Positions 31,379 through 32,364 of a stretch of 32,364 nt of DNA are shown in pieces. The stretch comes from an uncultured Chromatiales bacterium (lineage in GTDB: Bacteria; Pseudomonadota; Gammaproteobacteria; Steroidobacterales; BM003). A program made the translations under genes and the position numbers. How positions within the stretch are numbered: position 1 is the stretch's first letter; every line of letters begins with the position of its first letter. Where the stretch lies: the NCBI GenBank assembly GCA_937128475.1, contig CAKZML010000221.1, positions 1 to 32,364 of the forward strand. The letters run 5' to 3'. The notes under the pieces were generated by a model, which made no database searches, was not told the DNA's origin, and was given only the letters and a program-made list of their open reading frames with translations.

Positions 31379-32364
31379 ATGGAATTTCACTACATCGTGG
31401 TAGGCGCGGGATCGGCAGGCTGTGTTCTGGCCAATCGATTAACAGAGGATCCGGGGACCCGGGTCCTGTTGCTGGAGGCCGGAGGTGCTGACCGGAATCC
31501 GCTGATACACATGCCCGCCGGCATAGGCCGGCTGGCAGGCAATAAGCGCATCAACTGGTGTTACAACACTGAACCCCAGGCCGAGTTGAATAATCGCTCC
31601 CTGTGGTGGCCCCGGGGTCGGGTGCTCGGTGGCAGCAGTTCTATCAATGCCATGTGCTATGTGCGCGCCCAACCCGAGGACTACGATCACTGGGAAAGCC
31701 TGGGTAATCCCGGCTGGGGCTGGAAAGATGTATTTCCATTGTTCAAGCGCTCCCAGAATCAAGAGCGCGGCGCCTCGGAGTTCCACGGTGCCGGGGGATA
31801 CTTGAACGTGAAGGACCTGGACAGTGTTAACCCCCTGTCTGACGTGTTCCTCAAGGCTGGTGTCGCAGCCGGCTACCCGCCGAATGATGATTTCAATGGT
31901 CCCTCCCAGGAGGGTGTTGGCTTCTACCAGGTCACCCAGAAAAACGGCAGGCGCTGCAGCGTGGCCAGCTCATTTCTCGCGGTGGCCCGTTCGCGGCCTA
32001 ACCTCACGGTCATTACCCGCGCCCAGGTGACCCGGGTGCTGATCGAGTCCTCGCGCGCGGTGGGCGTGGAGTACCTCAAGGGTGGTCGGCTGCAGACGGC
32101 CCGGGCCAGCGAAGAGGTCTTGCTCAGTGGCGGTGCGATCAATTCGCCGCAGTTGTTGTTGTTATCCGGGATTGGCCCTGCTGCCGAGCTTGAAGCGGTT
32201 GGCGTGAAGCCGGTGCATTCTCTTCCCGGGGTGGGAAAGAATCTCCAGGACCACCTGGACATCTGCACCCTGGTACGCAGCAAGCAATCCAACACCTATG
32301 ATTTCAATCTGTTTCAGGAAGCAGCGGTTGCGCTGCGCTACCTGTTTACGCGATCGGGACCGGG
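31379..32364 (+). CDS. GMC family FAD-dependent oxidoreductase (choline/alcohol dehydrogenase type), 3' end outside window
   Basis: The frame runs from ATG 31379 to the window edge (328 codons). The FAD-binding Rossmann motif is at residues 7-21 (VVGAGSAGCVLANRL), followed by LLLEAGG. GMC signature 1 is WPRGRVLGGSSSINAMCYVRA (about 78-98) and signature 2 is GGAINSPQLLLLSGIGPA (about 260-277). Family members oxidise choline, long-chain or aromatic alcohols, and others. The substrate cannot be fixed without the C-terminal active-site His/Asn region, which lies beyond the window. GAGA lies about 10 bases before the ATG. It follows the ComF gene by 61 bp, which contain the short hairpin GTTGC-AGT-GCAAC (31351-31363). 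Confidence 0.92.
   Translation, partial: MEFHYIVVGAGSAGCVLANRLTEDPGTRVLLLEAGGADRNPLIHMPAGIGRLAGNKRINWCYNTEPQAELNNRSLWWPRGRVLGGSSSINAMCYVRAQPEDYDHWESLGNPGWGWKDVFPLFKRSQNQERGASEFHGAGGYLNVKDLDSVNPLSDVFLKAGVAAGYPPNDDFNGPSQEGVGFYQVTQKNGRRCSVASSFLAVARSRPNLTVITRAQVTRVLIESSRAVGVEYLKGGRLQTARASEEVLLSGGAINSPQLLLLSGIGPAAELEAVGVKPVHSLPGVGKNLQDHLDICTLVRSKQSNTYDFNLFQEAAVALRYLFTRSGP

Overview
The window reads as a chromosomal housekeeping and metabolic segment of a free-living aerobic gammaproteobacterium. The reasons are the tatABC operon, trkA/trkH, full-length UvrD, BioC, an orphan GntX/ComF-type gene, a haem-copper oxidase cluster ordered much as in Pseudomonas and its relatives, and the moderately GC-rich coding sequence. 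The genus cannot be named from the sequence alone. I see no prophage, intact insertion sequence, CRISPR array, tRNA or rRNA.

Layout. 1-1794 (+): the C-terminal part of an MscS-type channel (cut by the window edge), a SYLF/YSC84 lipoprotein and a YbhB-type PEBP protein. 1800-4331: a complete AmmeMemoRadiSam set, with the radical SAM enzyme on the minus strand and the Memo-like and AMMECR1-like genes divergent on the plus strand and overlapping each other. 4424-6595 (+): a GFA-family zinc protein, an outer-membrane beta-barrel protein, a short doubtful ORF and a FieF-type cation efflux pump, ending in a strong terminator. 6642-10079 (-): a lipid-anchored M2 (ACE-like) dipeptidyl carboxypeptidase and a POT di/tripeptide transporter, a plausible peptide-scavenging pair. 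10232-12105 (-): dtd followed by tatABC.

12484-13587 (+) is a TRAP solute-binding protein with a twin-arginine lipoprotein signal. It converges on a minus-strand series that reads, in transcription order, trkA, trkH, a TPR protein, a LOG-family nucleotide hydrolase, dctQ and dctM. From trkH onward the genes are 10 bp apart or overlap by 4 bp. The TRAP membrane subunits are therefore transcribed with potassium-uptake genes, and their receptor is transcribed separately from the opposite strand. Further upstream on the minus strand are uvrD and then cyoE.

22996-28738 is an aa3-type cytochrome c oxidase cluster: coxB, coxA, a 36-residue membrane peptide, cox11, coxC, a divergent DUF2909 protein, SURF1, an SCO-like membrane thiol protein and cyoE (haem O synthase). 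No haem A synthase (ctaA) or canonical SCO gene is present here. A 668-bp gap (28739-29406) upstream of coxB holds an imperfect tandem repeat and several hairpins with no credible gene. 29407-32364 holds bioC (-), a ComF/GntX family gene (+) and the start of a GMC-family FAD oxidoreductase (+) that runs off the window.

The most unusual items are the complete AmmeMemoRadiSam set (biological role unsettled), the structured repeat region upstream of coxB, the trk-TPR-LOG-dctQM gene chain with its detached dctP, and the SCO-like protein that keeps a CxxxC pair but lacks the usual distal histidine. No clearly new defence or mobile system was found.
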